From UBA9926 sp038131595 (GTDB lineage: Bacteria; Pseudomonadota; Gammaproteobacteria; Pseudomonadales; Azotimanducaceae), in contig JAYPPR010000008.1 of assembly GCA_038131595.1 (NCBI GenBank), positions 124,001 through 188,000 on the forward strand: a stretch of 64,000 nt of DNA, given 5' to 3'. Shown piece after piece: positions 25,798-34,515 of this stretch. The notes beneath the pieces were generated by a model. The model made no database searches. It was given only the letters and a program-made list of their open reading frames with translations, and was not told the origin of the DNA. A program made the position numbers and the translations under genes. Each line of letters opens with the position of its first letter. The stretch's first letter is position 1.

Positions 25798-27495
25798 TTG
25801 ATCACCGAATCACTATCGGCGCTCTGGTGGCGCTGGGTTTCTAGCCGAGGGTCAATGATCATTGGCGTCACCATAGCGAGCTCACTCCTTGCACTCGCCA
25901 TCTTTTTAAAGTGGGGCTCGCTCAACTCGGACTTGGGCCAACTCATTCGTCCGAGCGATCAACTCAAATGGTATCAAGCCAACGAGGCCTTCAAGCGTGA
26001 CTTCCCGCAGTTACAGCAAACCGCGATCGTGGTCCTCCGAGGTTCGGATGCGGCCGAAGTCTCTCGAGCAACCCAAGCCATGCACGACAGACTCAAGACC
26101 GAGGCTGGTTTTGCTTCTGTCTTCGCACCCACGATCGATCCTTACATCGAGCGACATCGACTTCATTTTTTGTCAAAAGACCAATTAGCGGCCTGGCAAA
26201 AGGGCGCAGACTACACCTATGGCGCTGTATTGCGACTGGCCGATGAAACCAGCCTCGAGAACTTCGCGTTTACGCTGACTGATTTCGTATCCGCCAACCC
26301 AGGCCAACCACTGCCCGTTGCCCTCGATACCTTGCTGGATGTGCTAGAAGGAACGCCAGATGCCTCCTTTTCGACCTTCTACCCTTTAGTTGACCCGAAC
26401 CAGGCCGAGTATCTCGAGTTTATTGTGGTGCAAGGGACGCAAAATCTGGATCAACCGCTTCCGAATGCACAGATCGTTGCGCAACTTGAGACTCTATCAA
26501 CCCTCATCACGCGGGCATTTAACGTCGACGTCGCATTGACGGGGGAAGTGGCGCTAGCCAACGAGGAAATCGGTGCAGCACTCACTGGCATCGAAATCGC
26601 TGGGGCCCTGTCCGTTGTCATCATTGCCTTGATCTTGGGCGTTGGCCTGCGCTCTTATCGGGTCATTGGGATCATTTTTGCCAAGCTGCTATTAGGCTCC
26701 TGCCTCACGCTAGGCGCCGCCACGATTCTCGTCGGCTCCTTCAACACGCTGTCGATGCTCTTTGTCGTGATGTTCTTTGGCCTTGGGATCGACTTCTCAC
26801 TCCATTTCATTCTCCGTGCGATGGCCGAAGGTTCCGTCGGCGAGCAAGGCCTCAAATCAACATTTAAAGACACAGCGCCCGCCCTTGGACTATGCACGCT
26901 TACGTCAGCCATCGCTTTTCTCGCGTTTGTTCCAACCGATTATCTGGGGCTAGGGGAACTTGGTTTGATTTCCGCGGCCGGGATGCTCATCGCTCTATTC
27001 CTGACGCTATTGTTCGTGCCGGCCGCTTATCTCAAATGGCATACCCATTCTGCAAGCACACGCACAAGCCTCTCAGTGACGCGCAGAGTGCGATTGACTC
27101 CGCGAGGAGCTCGCCTGCTTGGTTGCCTTTTTCTTGTTGGGTCGCCCCTAGCACTCGCGATCGCGCTCGACACTCAGTTCAATTACAACGTACTCAGCAT
27201 GCGAGATCCTGACTCCCCGGCAATGCGAGCATTGGTTGATCTTCAGGAATCTGGATACGAGACCGACTACAGCATCCAACTCACTGCCTCTGATGAACAA
27301 GCAGCGAGGGCCTTGAAAGCTCGCCTTGAGACACTTCCGTCAGTGAAGGCTGTCAACCTGCCGCTCGATTTTGCGCCAGCTCATGACGTCTACAGGGAGC
27401 GCATCCTTGAAGAACTCGCTCAAAAATACAAAGAGATTGAACCCTCAGCCCCGAGGCTAGTAACGAGCGTACGCCAGCTGAAAGCCACAGCATGA
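25798..27495 (+). CDS. HpnN-like RND/MMPL exporter, N-terminal portion
   Basis: 565 residues. One N-terminal membrane span (about 20-38), a periplasmic domain (about 40-260), five spans in the first RND bundle (about 265-425, including FFGLGIDFSLHFILRAMAEG), a seventh span near 450 and the start of a second periplasmic domain. This is the first two-thirds of an RND lipid exporter of the hopanoid-transporter (HpnN) type; full family proteins are about 850-900 residues. The frame ends in ATGA, the ATG opening the next gene. The start is a TTG at 25798 with AGGCAGG upstream; ATG 25855 would remove the residues before the first span. Confidence 0.78.
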   Translation: MITESLSALWWRWVSSRGSMIIGVTIASSLLALAIFLKWGSLNSDLGQLIRPSDQLKWYQANEAFKRDFPQLQQTAIVVLRGSDAAEVSRATQAMHDRLKTEAGFASVFAPTIDPYIERHRLHFLSKDQLAAWQKGADYTYGAVLRLADETSLENFAFTLTDFVSANPGQPLPVALDTLLDVLEGTPDASFSTFYPLVDPNQAEYLEFIVVQGTQNLDQPLPNAQIVAQLETLSTLITRAFNVDVALTGEVALANEEIGAALTGIEIAGALSVVIIALILGVGLRSYRVIGIIFAKLLLGSCLTLGAATILVGSFNTLSMLFVVMFFGLGIDFSLHFILRAMAEGSVGEQGLKSTFKDTAPALGLCTLTSAIAFLAFVPTDYLGLGELGLISAAGMLIALFLTLLFVPAAYLKWHTHSASTRTSLSVTRRVRLTPRGARLLGCLFLVGSPLALAIALDTQFNYNVLSMRDPDSPAMRALVDLQESGYETDYSIQLTASDEQAARALKARLETLPSVKAVNLPLDFAPAHDVYRERILEELAQKYKEIEPSAPRLVTSVRQLKATA

Positions 27496-28355
27496 TTAGC
27501 GAGTACATTGATTTCGCCAGAAGCCGCCTGACTGAGACCGAGGCTGAACCCCTTGACCGTCTGGCCAATGCGCTCCCCAAGTACTTTAAGGATCCTTCGC
27601 TGAAAGCAGAGACCGAACAAGCGTGGCAAGCCGCCTTCACCCAAAGCCAAGCAGAATTGAACCAGATGCTAACCGCACCTGCCCCCACACTGGCATCATT
27701 ACCGGACCGATTTAGATCAAGGCTCATTACGGCGGCTGGCGAGCATCTGGTCACTGTTCAACCAACCCATGCGCTGACGAGCCGGGATCAGACCGACCAA
27801 TTTGTCGCCGACGTCCTTTCGGTTGATCCAATGGCTGCTGGGCGGACAATGGTCGAATGGGGGATTGGCGAGGTGGTGATAGCGGCCTTTTTTCAGGCCA
27901 TCTTGACCACGCTTATCGCCGTGATTGTTTTGCTCATACTCTACTTCAAACGACTCAGTCCGGTGGTTTTGGTGCTTCTCCCCATCGGCTTAACGATTCT
28001 TTACACCCTGGCGATTGCCGAGTGGCTGGGGCTAACCTTAAACATGGCTAATATCCTCGTGGTGCCACTCATCATCGGCTTGGGCGTCGATACGGGCATT
28101 CACATCATTCACCGATACGAGCAATCTGGGCCGCACTATGCTGTGGACGCCACCCATAAAGCGGTCATTCTTAGTGGACTGACCACCTGTGGCACCTTTT
28201 TCTCTCTTTCTTTTAGCCCGCACGGTGGAGCAGCCTCGATTGGGCTGCTCCTGACCATCGCCATCGGTTCACTTCTCGCAATCAGCTTGACGGTGTTACC
28301 CTTGCTCGGCCGACGTTTTCGCCATTCACACACCAGAGGAGCGAAGTTCGCCTGA
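27492..28355 (+). CDS. HpnN-like RND/MMPL exporter, C-terminal portion
   Basis: 287 residues: the rest of the second periplasmic domain (about 1-115) and five membrane spans (about 118-275), with VPLIIGLGVDTGIHIIHRYE matching the GLGIDFSLHFILR motif of the first half. Together the two ORFs make 852 residues, the full RND length. They overlap by ATGA. The two frames are jointly open only between 27441 and 27495, so any frameshift that split a single gene must lie there. Either the protein is made as two coupled halves or a single ancestral gene is broken. No clear Shine-Dalgarno sequence precedes the ATG. Confidence 0.78.
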   Translation: MISEYIDFARSRLTETEAEPLDRLANALPKYFKDPSLKAETEQAWQAAFTQSQAELNQMLTAPAPTLASLPDRFRSRLITAAGEHLVTVQPTHALTSRDQTDQFVADVLSVDPMAAGRTMVEWGIGEVVIAAFFQAILTTLIAVIVLLILYFKRLSPVVLVLLPIGLTILYTLAIAEWLGLTLNMANILVVPLIIGLGVDTGIHIIHRYEQSGPHYAVDATHKAVILSGLTTCGTFFSLSFSPHGGAASIGLLLTIAIGSLLAISLTVLPLLGRRFRHSHTRGAKFA

Positions 28356-29281
28356 TGTCGCCTGCATTGAACCATGGGCTAGCTGCCATTCTCCTGATCG
28401 GGCTGATCGCGTTTGCCCCTCCTGCAATTGCATTGATCGTTGGGGCCGGCTATGCCTTGGTGCTTGGCCGTGAAGGTCTTACATTCAATGTGAGCGCCAC
28501 ATCAAAGTGGTGCCTGCAAACCGCTATTGTGTTGCTCGGTTTTAATATCGCGATTGCCGAGGTCGCAAAGACAGGCTCGCTCTATTTCGCAGTGGGCGCG
28601 GCGTACATCGGTATTGCGGCCCTGCTCGGCGTAACGCTGGCAAGACTGTTCTTCATTAGCGGCACGGATCGCACCCTCATCACCAGTGGAACCGCTATTT
28701 GTGGTGGCACCGCTATTGGTTCGGTGGCGCCACTCATCGGCGCTAAAGCGGAGGAAACAGCCTGCGCGCTCGGCATTGTCTTTTTGCTGAACCTGGTGGC
28801 GCTCATTGCTTTTCCTTGGCTTGGAGAGCAGATCGGACTCAGTCAATCGCAATTTGGGGTTTGGGCAGCACTCGCCATCCACGACACCTCTTCAGTGGTT
28901 GGTGCGGCGCAAACTTACGGTGTCGAGGCCGCACAAACGGCCACCGTGGTTAAATTATCCCGGACGCTCTGGCTAATTCCGCTCGTGCTTTGGATCGGCC
29001 TTCGCTCCTCAAACCAGGGCCGAGTGCAAGTCCCTTATTTTGTGTTGTTCTTCATCGGCGCTTCGATTTTGGGTTCGGCCGGCGAGTGGCCTCGGCTTCT
29101 TCATTCGGCCCTTGACCAAACGAGTGACGCACTACTGATTGCCGCGCTATTTCTGATTGGCATCCAAATCGACCGTAACGCGCTTCGAGCAATGAGCGGT
29201 CGTGTGATCGGCTATGCGACATCGCTATGGTTAATCCTTATCCCTACGGCACTGGTTATCGCGGTGCTGATCGAACAGTAG
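28355..29281 (+). CDS. YeiH/UPF0324 family membrane protein (putative sulfate exporter)
   Basis: 308 residues, about 9-10 membrane spans. The signature SGTAICGGTAIGSVAPLIGAK, followed by AALAIHDTSSVVGAA, identifies the UPF0324/YeiH family, whose bacterial members are annotated as putative sulfate exporters in sulfonate degradation. No sulfur gene is nearby here. It overlaps the preceding RND gene by 1 bp (TGATG), so it is probably cotranscribed. Role in this lipid-linked context is unknown. Confidence 0.85.
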   Translation: MSPALNHGLAAILLIGLIAFAPPAIALIVGAGYALVLGREGLTFNVSATSKWCLQTAIVLLGFNIAIAEVAKTGSLYFAVGAAYIGIAALLGVTLARLFFISGTDRTLITSGTAICGGTAIGSVAPLIGAKAEETACALGIVFLLNLVALIAFPWLGEQIGLSQSQFGVWAALAIHDTSSVVGAAQTYGVEAAQTATVVKLSRTLWLIPLVLWIGLRSSNQGRVQVPYFVLFFIGASILGSAGEWPRLLHSALDQTSDALLIAALFLIGIQIDRNALRAMSGRVIGYATSLWLILIPTALVIAVLIEQ

Positions 29282-29347
29282 ATGGTTTGAGCGACTGCTT
29301 TTTGAAATCTATGGGTTTAGACCCTCAGCGCCCTCGATCAGGGAGCA

Positions 29348-29545
29348 ATGACAACCACTGATTCATCGCTAAGCGTGCATCAAACAGCCCTGGGGTTCAG
29401 AAGACCACAGCTCGTAGGACCTGTCAGGGCAAAATCAACTGTTGAATCAGGCAGTCATCTCGACAAGCTCAAAAATAGATTTGGGGGAGCGGTGACGCTC
29501 ACGCTTTGCTGTGCGACTATCGGCTCTCTGGAGGGGGACCTATGA
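29348..29545 (+). CDS. Doubtful 65-residue ORF overlapping the next gene by ATGA
   Basis: The ATG has GGGAG 4-5 nt upstream and the stop overlaps the next start as ATGA, a layout seen in coupled genes. The protein (MTTTDSSLSVHQ to SLEGDL) resembles nothing I recognise and has no membrane span or metal motif. It may be a leader ORF for the monooxygenase gene or a chance frame. Confidence 0.2.
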   Translation: MTTTDSSLSVHQTALGFRRPQLVGPVRAKSTVESGSHLDKLKNRFGGAVTLTLCCATIGSLEGDL

Positions 29546-30555
29546 AAATTTCTACCAGTATCACTGGCATTGACTACCAACACCTGGTTGACCATCTCAA
29601 GACACTCGAGTCAGCAGGGTTTTCGAGCGTCTCCACCCAAGAGAATCGGCTCAATCCTTTTCTCCCGCTATCTATCGCGGCAGCCGGTTCTCAGGTCCTT
29701 GAATTGAAAACCTCCGTTGCTATTGCGTTTGCCCGAAGCCCGATGGTGACTGCGCAGATTGCCTGGGAATTGGCGCGCGCCTCCGAGGGTCGATTTGTTT
29801 TAGGCCTAGGGAGCCAGGTCAAAAGTCACATCGAGCGCCGTTTCTCTCAGCCTTGGTCCGCCCCGGCGAGTCGGATGCGCGAGGTCATTCAGGCCATCAG
29901 AGCCATTTGGCATAGCTGGAGTACTGGAGATCGACTTGATTTCTCAAGCGAACACTTCAGTTTCAATCTCATGACGCCAAATTTCACGCCTCCCCAATTA
30001 CAGGGCAACCCGCCCCCTATTCATATCGCGGCTGTAGGACCCGCCATGTTGCGTTTAGCGGCGAGGGAGTGTGATGGGGTAATGCTTCATTCGTTTTGTA
30101 GTCGCCACTATCTCACCGAAACCATCCTTCCTCTGATTGAGGAGACGCTTCAACAGGCTGGGAAGCACCGGAGTGACTTCGAAATATCGGGTGGTGGGTT
30201 TGTTGTCACGGGCAGCGACGAGGAAGAGATCAGCAAGCAGTTCGAATGGGTTCGCTCGCGAATCGCATTTTATGGGTCAACCCCAGCCTATTGGCCAGTG
30301 CTCGAAGCATCGGGTCAAACCGGTCTTGGCCAAGAACTGCTGGCTCTATCCAAGACCCAATCATGGGACGAGATGACACGATTGATCGACGATGACCTTG
30401 TGTATGAATTTGCTGCGGTGGGCAACCACAACTCAATCGCAGAGGCTGTAGCTGACTACTTCGGAGGCTTGACCGACTCCATTGCCATCGACCCCAATAC
30501 CTCGGTCGACGCACTCTCGGCAATCAGACACATTCCAACCGGTGCCGACCAATGA
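29542..30555 (+). CDS. Luciferase-like monooxygenase (LLM class flavin/F420-type, TIGR03617-like)
   Basis: 337 residues, TIM-barrel luciferase-like fold. Visible: GFSSVSTQENRLNPFLPL near the N-terminus, AFARSPMVTAQIAWELARASEGRFVLGLGSQ (the conserved flavin-pocket strand and helix) and PPIHIAAVGPAMLRLAARECDG. The family uses reduced FMN or F420; whether this organism makes F420 cannot be told. The ATG has GGAGGGGG 4 nt upstream, a very strong site, which sets the start. Its stop overlaps gpsA as ATGA. Substrate unknown. Confidence 0.83.
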   Translation: MKISTSITGIDYQHLVDHLKTLESAGFSSVSTQENRLNPFLPLSIAAAGSQVLELKTSVAIAFARSPMVTAQIAWELARASEGRFVLGLGSQVKSHIERRFSQPWSAPASRMREVIQAIRAIWHSWSTGDRLDFSSEHFSFNLMTPNFTPPQLQGNPPPIHIAAVGPAMLRLAARECDGVMLHSFCSRHYLTETILPLIEETLQQAGKHRSDFEISGGGFVVTGSDEEEISKQFEWVRSRIAFYGSTPAYWPVLEASGQTGLGQELLALSKTQSWDEMTRLIDDDLVYEFAAVGNHNSIAEAVADYFGGLTDSIAIDPNTSVDALSAIRHIPTGADQ

Positions 30556-31547
30556 ACATCACAGTGTTAGGCGCTGGGAGCTGGGGAACCACACTGGCGC
30601 ACCTCATGTCTAGGAAACACAGCGTCTCCCTGTGGGCGCGGTCAGCTGCTTCGGTGAGCGAGATCAATGACCACAAAACGCTCACCCGTTACCTTGATGA
30701 CGCAAGCCTTCATCCTGATCTAACAGCTCACCATGAGCTCGAGGCTTCACTGAGCGGCGCCGAGATTATTATCGTGGCCATTCCCTCACAGAGCTTCAGG
30801 CAGGTTCTGGCTGAGGCATCACGTTTTGTGACCGCTGGAACGCCAATGATCAGCGTCAGTAAAGGGCTGGAACTCACGAGCCGGCGCAGAATGACTGAGA
30901 TCATACGCGATGAGTGCGAAGGCGCAGTGGCGGGGGTTTTGACTGGCCCTAATCTCGCGAAAGAGATCATGGCAGGCTTTGCGGCAGCGAGCGTTTTAGC
31001 CTTCGATGATGATGATGTGACCGCTGACATTCAGGAGGCCTTACACACCCCTCTTTTTCGAATTTATCGAAATACTGATGTGGTCGGTTGCGAGTTATGC
31101 GGTGTGCTCAAGAACGTCATCGCGATTGCAACCGGCATGAGCGATGGTTTGGGCGCGGGTGATAACACCCGATCCGCCATTATCACCCGGGGCCTCGCTG
31201 AAATCTCACGCCTTGGAGTAGCGCTCGGGGCCGCACCGGAGACTTTTGCGGGTCTCGCGGGCATGGGCGATCTTGTTGCGACTTGCACCAGTGCCAAATC
31301 CAGAAACCGGACGGTTGGTTATCGACTGGGCCAGGGTGAGCGAATCGATGACATCCTGGCCTCAATGTTCATGGTGGCCGAGGGCGTTAAAAGTGTTGAT
31401 GCGGTGCTCCACCTTGCTGATCAAATGAGCATCGATGTCCCTATCTGCGCTGAAGTCGGAAGAGTGGTTCAAGGGAAGAGTGATGCTCGAAGAGCGTTCC
31501 GAGAGATGCTGCGAGCAGGCGTGGGTGCTGAGGCTGACCCGTTCTAG
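30552..31547 (+). CDS. gpsA: Glycerol-3-phosphate dehydrogenase [NAD(P)+]
   Basis: 331 residues; reduces dihydroxyacetone phosphate to sn-glycerol-3-phosphate, the backbone for phospholipids. N-terminal VLGAGSWGTTLA is the NAD(P) fingerprint, SVSKGLEL and GPNLAKEI are family motifs, and the catalytic Lys lies in ELCGVLKNVIAIATG. NRTVGYRLGQGE near the C-terminus completes the signature. ATGA overlap with the preceding monooxygenase gene suggests coupled translation. Its place between glycolipid and fatty-acid-modification genes fits membrane-lipid metabolism. Confidence 0.95.
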   Translation: MNITVLGAGSWGTTLAHLMSRKHSVSLWARSAASVSEINDHKTLTRYLDDASLHPDLTAHHELEASLSGAEIIIVAIPSQSFRQVLAEASRFVTAGTPMISVSKGLELTSRRRMTEIIRDECEGAVAGVLTGPNLAKEIMAGFAAASVLAFDDDDVTADIQEALHTPLFRIYRNTDVVGCELCGVLKNVIAIATGMSDGLGAGDNTRSAIITRGLAEISRLGVALGAAPETFAGLAGMGDLVATCTSAKSRNRTVGYRLGQGERIDDILASMFMVAEGVKSVDAVLHLADQMSIDVPICAEVGRVVQGKSDARRAFREMLRAGVGAEADPF

Positions 31548-31580
31548 TTCTGACCCCGCTTACTACGGTGACTATTTTTT

Positions 31581-31605
31581 AGCGCATTGCTTAATGCGTT
31601 TCTTA
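31581..31605 (+). terminator. Probable rho-independent terminator after gpsA
   Basis: AGCGCATT and AATGCGTT pair (8 bp with one G-U) around a GCTT loop, followed by TTTCTT-type pyrimidines. It lies 34 bp past the gpsA stop, before the convergent methyltransferase gene. Confidence 0.5.
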
Positions 31606-31689
31606 GCGCTGATCCGGTTGATGTGGCTTGAGACCAGAACGCCCAAACGCACGCTTCCAGTCAGGCCCATACCAACACGCTGGTTGCCG

Positions 31690-32721
31690 TTAGGCTGAGG
31701 CAGGCGCCATTCTGAAGTGCCCGACAAACCAATGCTCTCCCCCTCGATAAGCGAAAAGCTCCTGGCACGCCATGACAAACATTCGCCATCGCTGCCATTG
31801 GCGTGCTGGAGTGTCTGGGTGCCCGCTTTTGGCAAGCGCGCCCAGCATCTGTCTCTTGTTTTGATCTAAGTTCCTGAGCCAATGCTCACACGTCTTCGCA
31901 TAGTGCTGCCCGTTAACGGGCCAGGCTTCCTCCAGCGACAAATGCCCCTGAAAATGTTCGGGCAAGTCAAAACTGGGCATCAAGCCCCCAGTAAAAAAAT
32001 TCCGTGCCATCCAATCTCCATCCCCTTGATCCTCAAAAAAGTAGGGTTGATCCAAGTGGCAGAAGATATGAAAGAACAGTTTTCCATTGGGATAGAGCCA
32101 GCCGGAAATCCGCTCGAAAAGCGCCTCGTAGTTCCGCATATGTTCGAACATCTCCACCGACACCACACGGTCAAACTGTTGATCGATTGAAAATTCACGC
32201 ATATCTGCGGTGATCACCGTCACATTCTCGCACCCGAGTTCGGCCGCCTTTTGATCGATGAACGCTTTCTGGCTCGAGGAGTTACTCACGGCAACGATCT
32301 GGCTGCTTGGAAACTGCTCCGCCATTGCGAGCGTAAGAGAGCCCCACCCGCAACCCAGCTCCAAGATCGAATGTCCATCCGTGAGTTCGGCGCGCTCCAT
32401 CGTCATGTTCAACATGTCGATTTCAGCTGACTCAAGATTAGATTCGGGTGACGCGTAAAACGCCGAGCTATATTTGAGTTTTGGGCCCAGCATAGCAACG
32501 AAAAAGTCGGCAGGAACTTCATAGTGCTGCTCGTTTGCTTCACCCGTCGCAATCGCAAGCGGCACTGCACGCATCGCGTCCGCAAAGGCAAGTTTCCCGG
32601 CCTCTGTTGAGTTCAACCGATCTTGGCGCAACCGCTGCCGAAGGAGTCTACGAATCGCAATTCGAATTAATGCGTCGGGAATCAATCCCCGCTCGGCCCA
32701 ATCGATAAGTTGAGACAACAT
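31690..32721 (-). CDS. SAM-dependent methyltransferase, CFA-synthase-like (second copy)
   Basis: 343 residues. ILELGCGWGSLTLAMAE is the SAM-binding motif I, preceded by the CFA-family lead-in EQHYEVPADFFVAMLGPKLKYSSAFY and followed by VEMFEHMRNYEALF. It matches the branch of the cyclopropane-fatty-acid-synthase fold with a shortened N-terminus, distinct from true Cfa. The Cys that helps hold bicarbonate in E. coli Cfa (SCAY) is Ser here (YSSAFY). It starts 5 bp after the other CFA-family gene, so the pair is almost certainly cotranscribed. Likely acts on membrane-lipid acyl chains; the product is unknown. Confidence 0.82.
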   Translation of the reverse strand: MLSQLIDWAERGLIPDALIRIAIRRLLRQRLRQDRLNSTEAGKLAFADAMRAVPLAIATGEANEQHYEVPADFFVAMLGPKLKYSSAFYASPESNLESAEIDMLNMTMERAELTDGHSILELGCGWGSLTLAMAEQFPSSQIVAVSNSSSQKAFIDQKAAELGCENVTVITADMREFSIDQQFDRVVSVEMFEHMRNYEALFERISGWLYPNGKLFFHIFCHLDQPYFFEDQGDGDWMARNFFTGGLMPSFDLPEHFQGHLSLEEAWPVNGQHYAKTCEHWLRNLDQNKRQMLGALAKSGHPDTPARQWQRWRMFVMACQELFAYRGGEHWFVGHFRMAPASA

Positions 32722-32726
32722 CTGCG

Positions 32727-33977
32727 CTACCCCTCCCGAAACTGAGATTTATGAAATTGGAGGTGAACAAGACCAGTCGCTCGTTCCCTGAACCCAGCCT
32801 CGCAATAAGCGAGATAGAAATCCCACATATTCAAAAACGCTTCAGACAGCCCCATCTCGCTCAGCTGTTTGCGCTGCAGCGTGAACTGGTCAGCCCAAGC
32901 TCGCATCGTCTCTGCGTAATGCCGGGTGAGATCATCCAAACCATACAGTCTGAGACCTTGTTCTTCAGCGGACCCAATGCGGACTAACTCAGCCGCGCTA
33001 GCAAGCGCACCCCCTGGGAAGATGTATTTCTGGATAAAATCAACGGACTTGCTGGCCGCTTTGAACCGAGACTCAGCGATAGTGATGGCTTGTATGAGTA
33101 GGCTTCCCGAAGGCCTTAATAATCGCGAACATGTTTGAAAAAACAAGGGAAGATAGGCCAAGCCCACGGCCTCGATCATCTCAATCGACACCAATTTGTC
33201 GTACTGCCCCTTGAGCTGTCGATAGTCATCCTTTAGGAGCGTGATACGACCTTTCAGACCCCGCCTAGTAATTTCCTCATCTGCATACGCAAACTGCTCC
33301 TCACTAATCGTGGTTGTCGTGACATGACAGCCGTAGTGTTCGGCCGCATACATGGCAAATCCTCCCCACCCGGTGCCAATCTCGATCACTTCATCGGAGG
33401 GCTTGAGGTCGAGCTTCCTGCAGATGGCATCGAACTTATTAATCGACGCCTGTTCCATGGAGTCTTCGGGGTTTACAAAGACGCCACCCGAATAACTCAT
33501 AGTCGGATCCAAGAACAACGAGAAGAAGTCGTTACCAAGATCATAATGAGCAGCGATATTCTTTTTACTCTGGGCAATTGTGTCGCGATTCAAAAAGTGA
33601 TGCAGCCTTCGCAGCGGCTTTTGCAGAAGGTTCCACCCTCCATCTAAGGCTTCGAGCACAGAACGATTGGCGAGAAACAATCTCAATACGCCAACCAAAT
33701 CGTCGGTCTCCCAATCACCGGCCATGTATGCCTCAGCAGCGCCGATGGGCCCACCGAGCACCATTTGACGATAGGCCCGGGACTGTTTGATGCGAACCAC
33801 TAAAGGGTTTTCCGATTGATCCCCTGCATCCAGTATGACCTGAGCATCTTGCACGATCTGTAAGCGCCCTACCGCGATTCCTGCAAGGCGCTTCACGAGT
33901 TGATTCCTGAAAATATCGCGCTCGACGCCCCCAGGCCTGACTGGAACACGAGGCAACATGATGCTTGATGGTTTCAT
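32727..33977 (-). CDS. Cyclopropane-fatty-acid-synthase-family methyltransferase
   Basis: 416 residues, the full Cfa layout: N-terminal lipid-binding region (about 1-130), then AAHYDLGNDFFSLFLDPTMSYSGG, the SAM motif VIEIGTGWGGFAMYAAEHYG, EMIEAVG and the C-terminal MWDFYLAYCEAGFRER. Cfa uses SAM to modify cis-unsaturated acyl chains of phospholipids at the membrane. By eye alignment to E. coli Cfa, bicarbonate ligands Glu239 and Tyr317 are kept, while Cys139 is Gly (YSGGVF) and His266 is Gln (LLIQAITI). That argues for methyl transfer without ring closure. It lies upstream of the second methyltransferase. Confidence 0.85.
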   Translation of the reverse strand: MKPSSIMLPRVPVRPGGVERDIFRNQLVKRLAGIAVGRLQIVQDAQVILDAGDQSENPLVVRIKQSRAYRQMVLGGPIGAAEAYMAGDWETDDLVGVLRLFLANRSVLEALDGGWNLLQKPLRRLHHFLNRDTIAQSKKNIAAHYDLGNDFFSLFLDPTMSYSGGVFVNPEDSMEQASINKFDAICRKLDLKPSDEVIEIGTGWGGFAMYAAEHYGCHVTTTTISEEQFAYADEEITRRGLKGRITLLKDDYRQLKGQYDKLVSIEMIEAVGLAYLPLFFQTCSRLLRPSGSLLIQAITIAESRFKAASKSVDFIQKYIFPGGALASAAELVRIGSAEEQGLRLYGLDDLTRHYAETMRAWADQFTLQRKQLSEMGLSEAFLNMWDFYLAYCEAGFRERATGLVHLQFHKSQFREG

Positions 33978-34515
33978 AGCGTCTTCCTCACACGCTCGTC
34001 GATCGATTCATTCACTGTCTGAACATCCTTTAGTTCCCACTTTCACCACTCCGAGACATTGCCAGTCGCGTGACCTCATCCTCGACGTGTTTCAATCCTG
34101 TATTTCCCGCGCGAGAAGCAACCCAACTGGTCTTCTGGTGAGCGCTATCGCCTCTTTCCTGTCACCCTCTAAAAAAACGCCGGCCTGGGTGCCAATCGCG
34201 ATTCATTCCTGGATACGCTTCTCTACTTGTCCCAGTCGCTCTCTACCTCTGTCTATCTCTTGCTTCCTTTGTTTATCTCCAACTATCCCAACTATCTCTA
34301 GCTATCTATCTCTGTTCAGCTCTGTTTCGCCCTGTTTCTGTAGACAGTTACCGACCTATCTCAAGCCACCCGTCTCTCTAGCTTCCTTTATTCATCACTC
34401 TTAGTTTTCAAATACCACCATCTTCTTTCCAATCTAGCCCTCTGATCTAGCGCACTATCGCTCATGCACCCAGTCGCTGGCGGTCCCGTCACCGACTAGC
34501 ACGACAAACCATCGG
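33978..34515. other. Gene-free pyrimidine-rich gap inside the lipid-modification cluster
   Basis: No credible gene. About 34220-34385 is almost purely C/T on the plus strand, so the minus-strand leader of the CFA gene would be purine-rich. CTATC recurs at 34283, 34292, 34302 and 34306 in a loose 9-10-bp period. A plus-strand ORF (33958-34404) is a Ser/Pro/Leu-rich by-product of this composition. Confidence 0.6.

Noticed and set aside
33958..34404. 148-residue plus-strand ORF
   Set aside because: Composition (Ser/Pro/Leu) follows from the C/T-rich repeats; it overlaps the CFA gene start on the other strand and has no recognisable motif.
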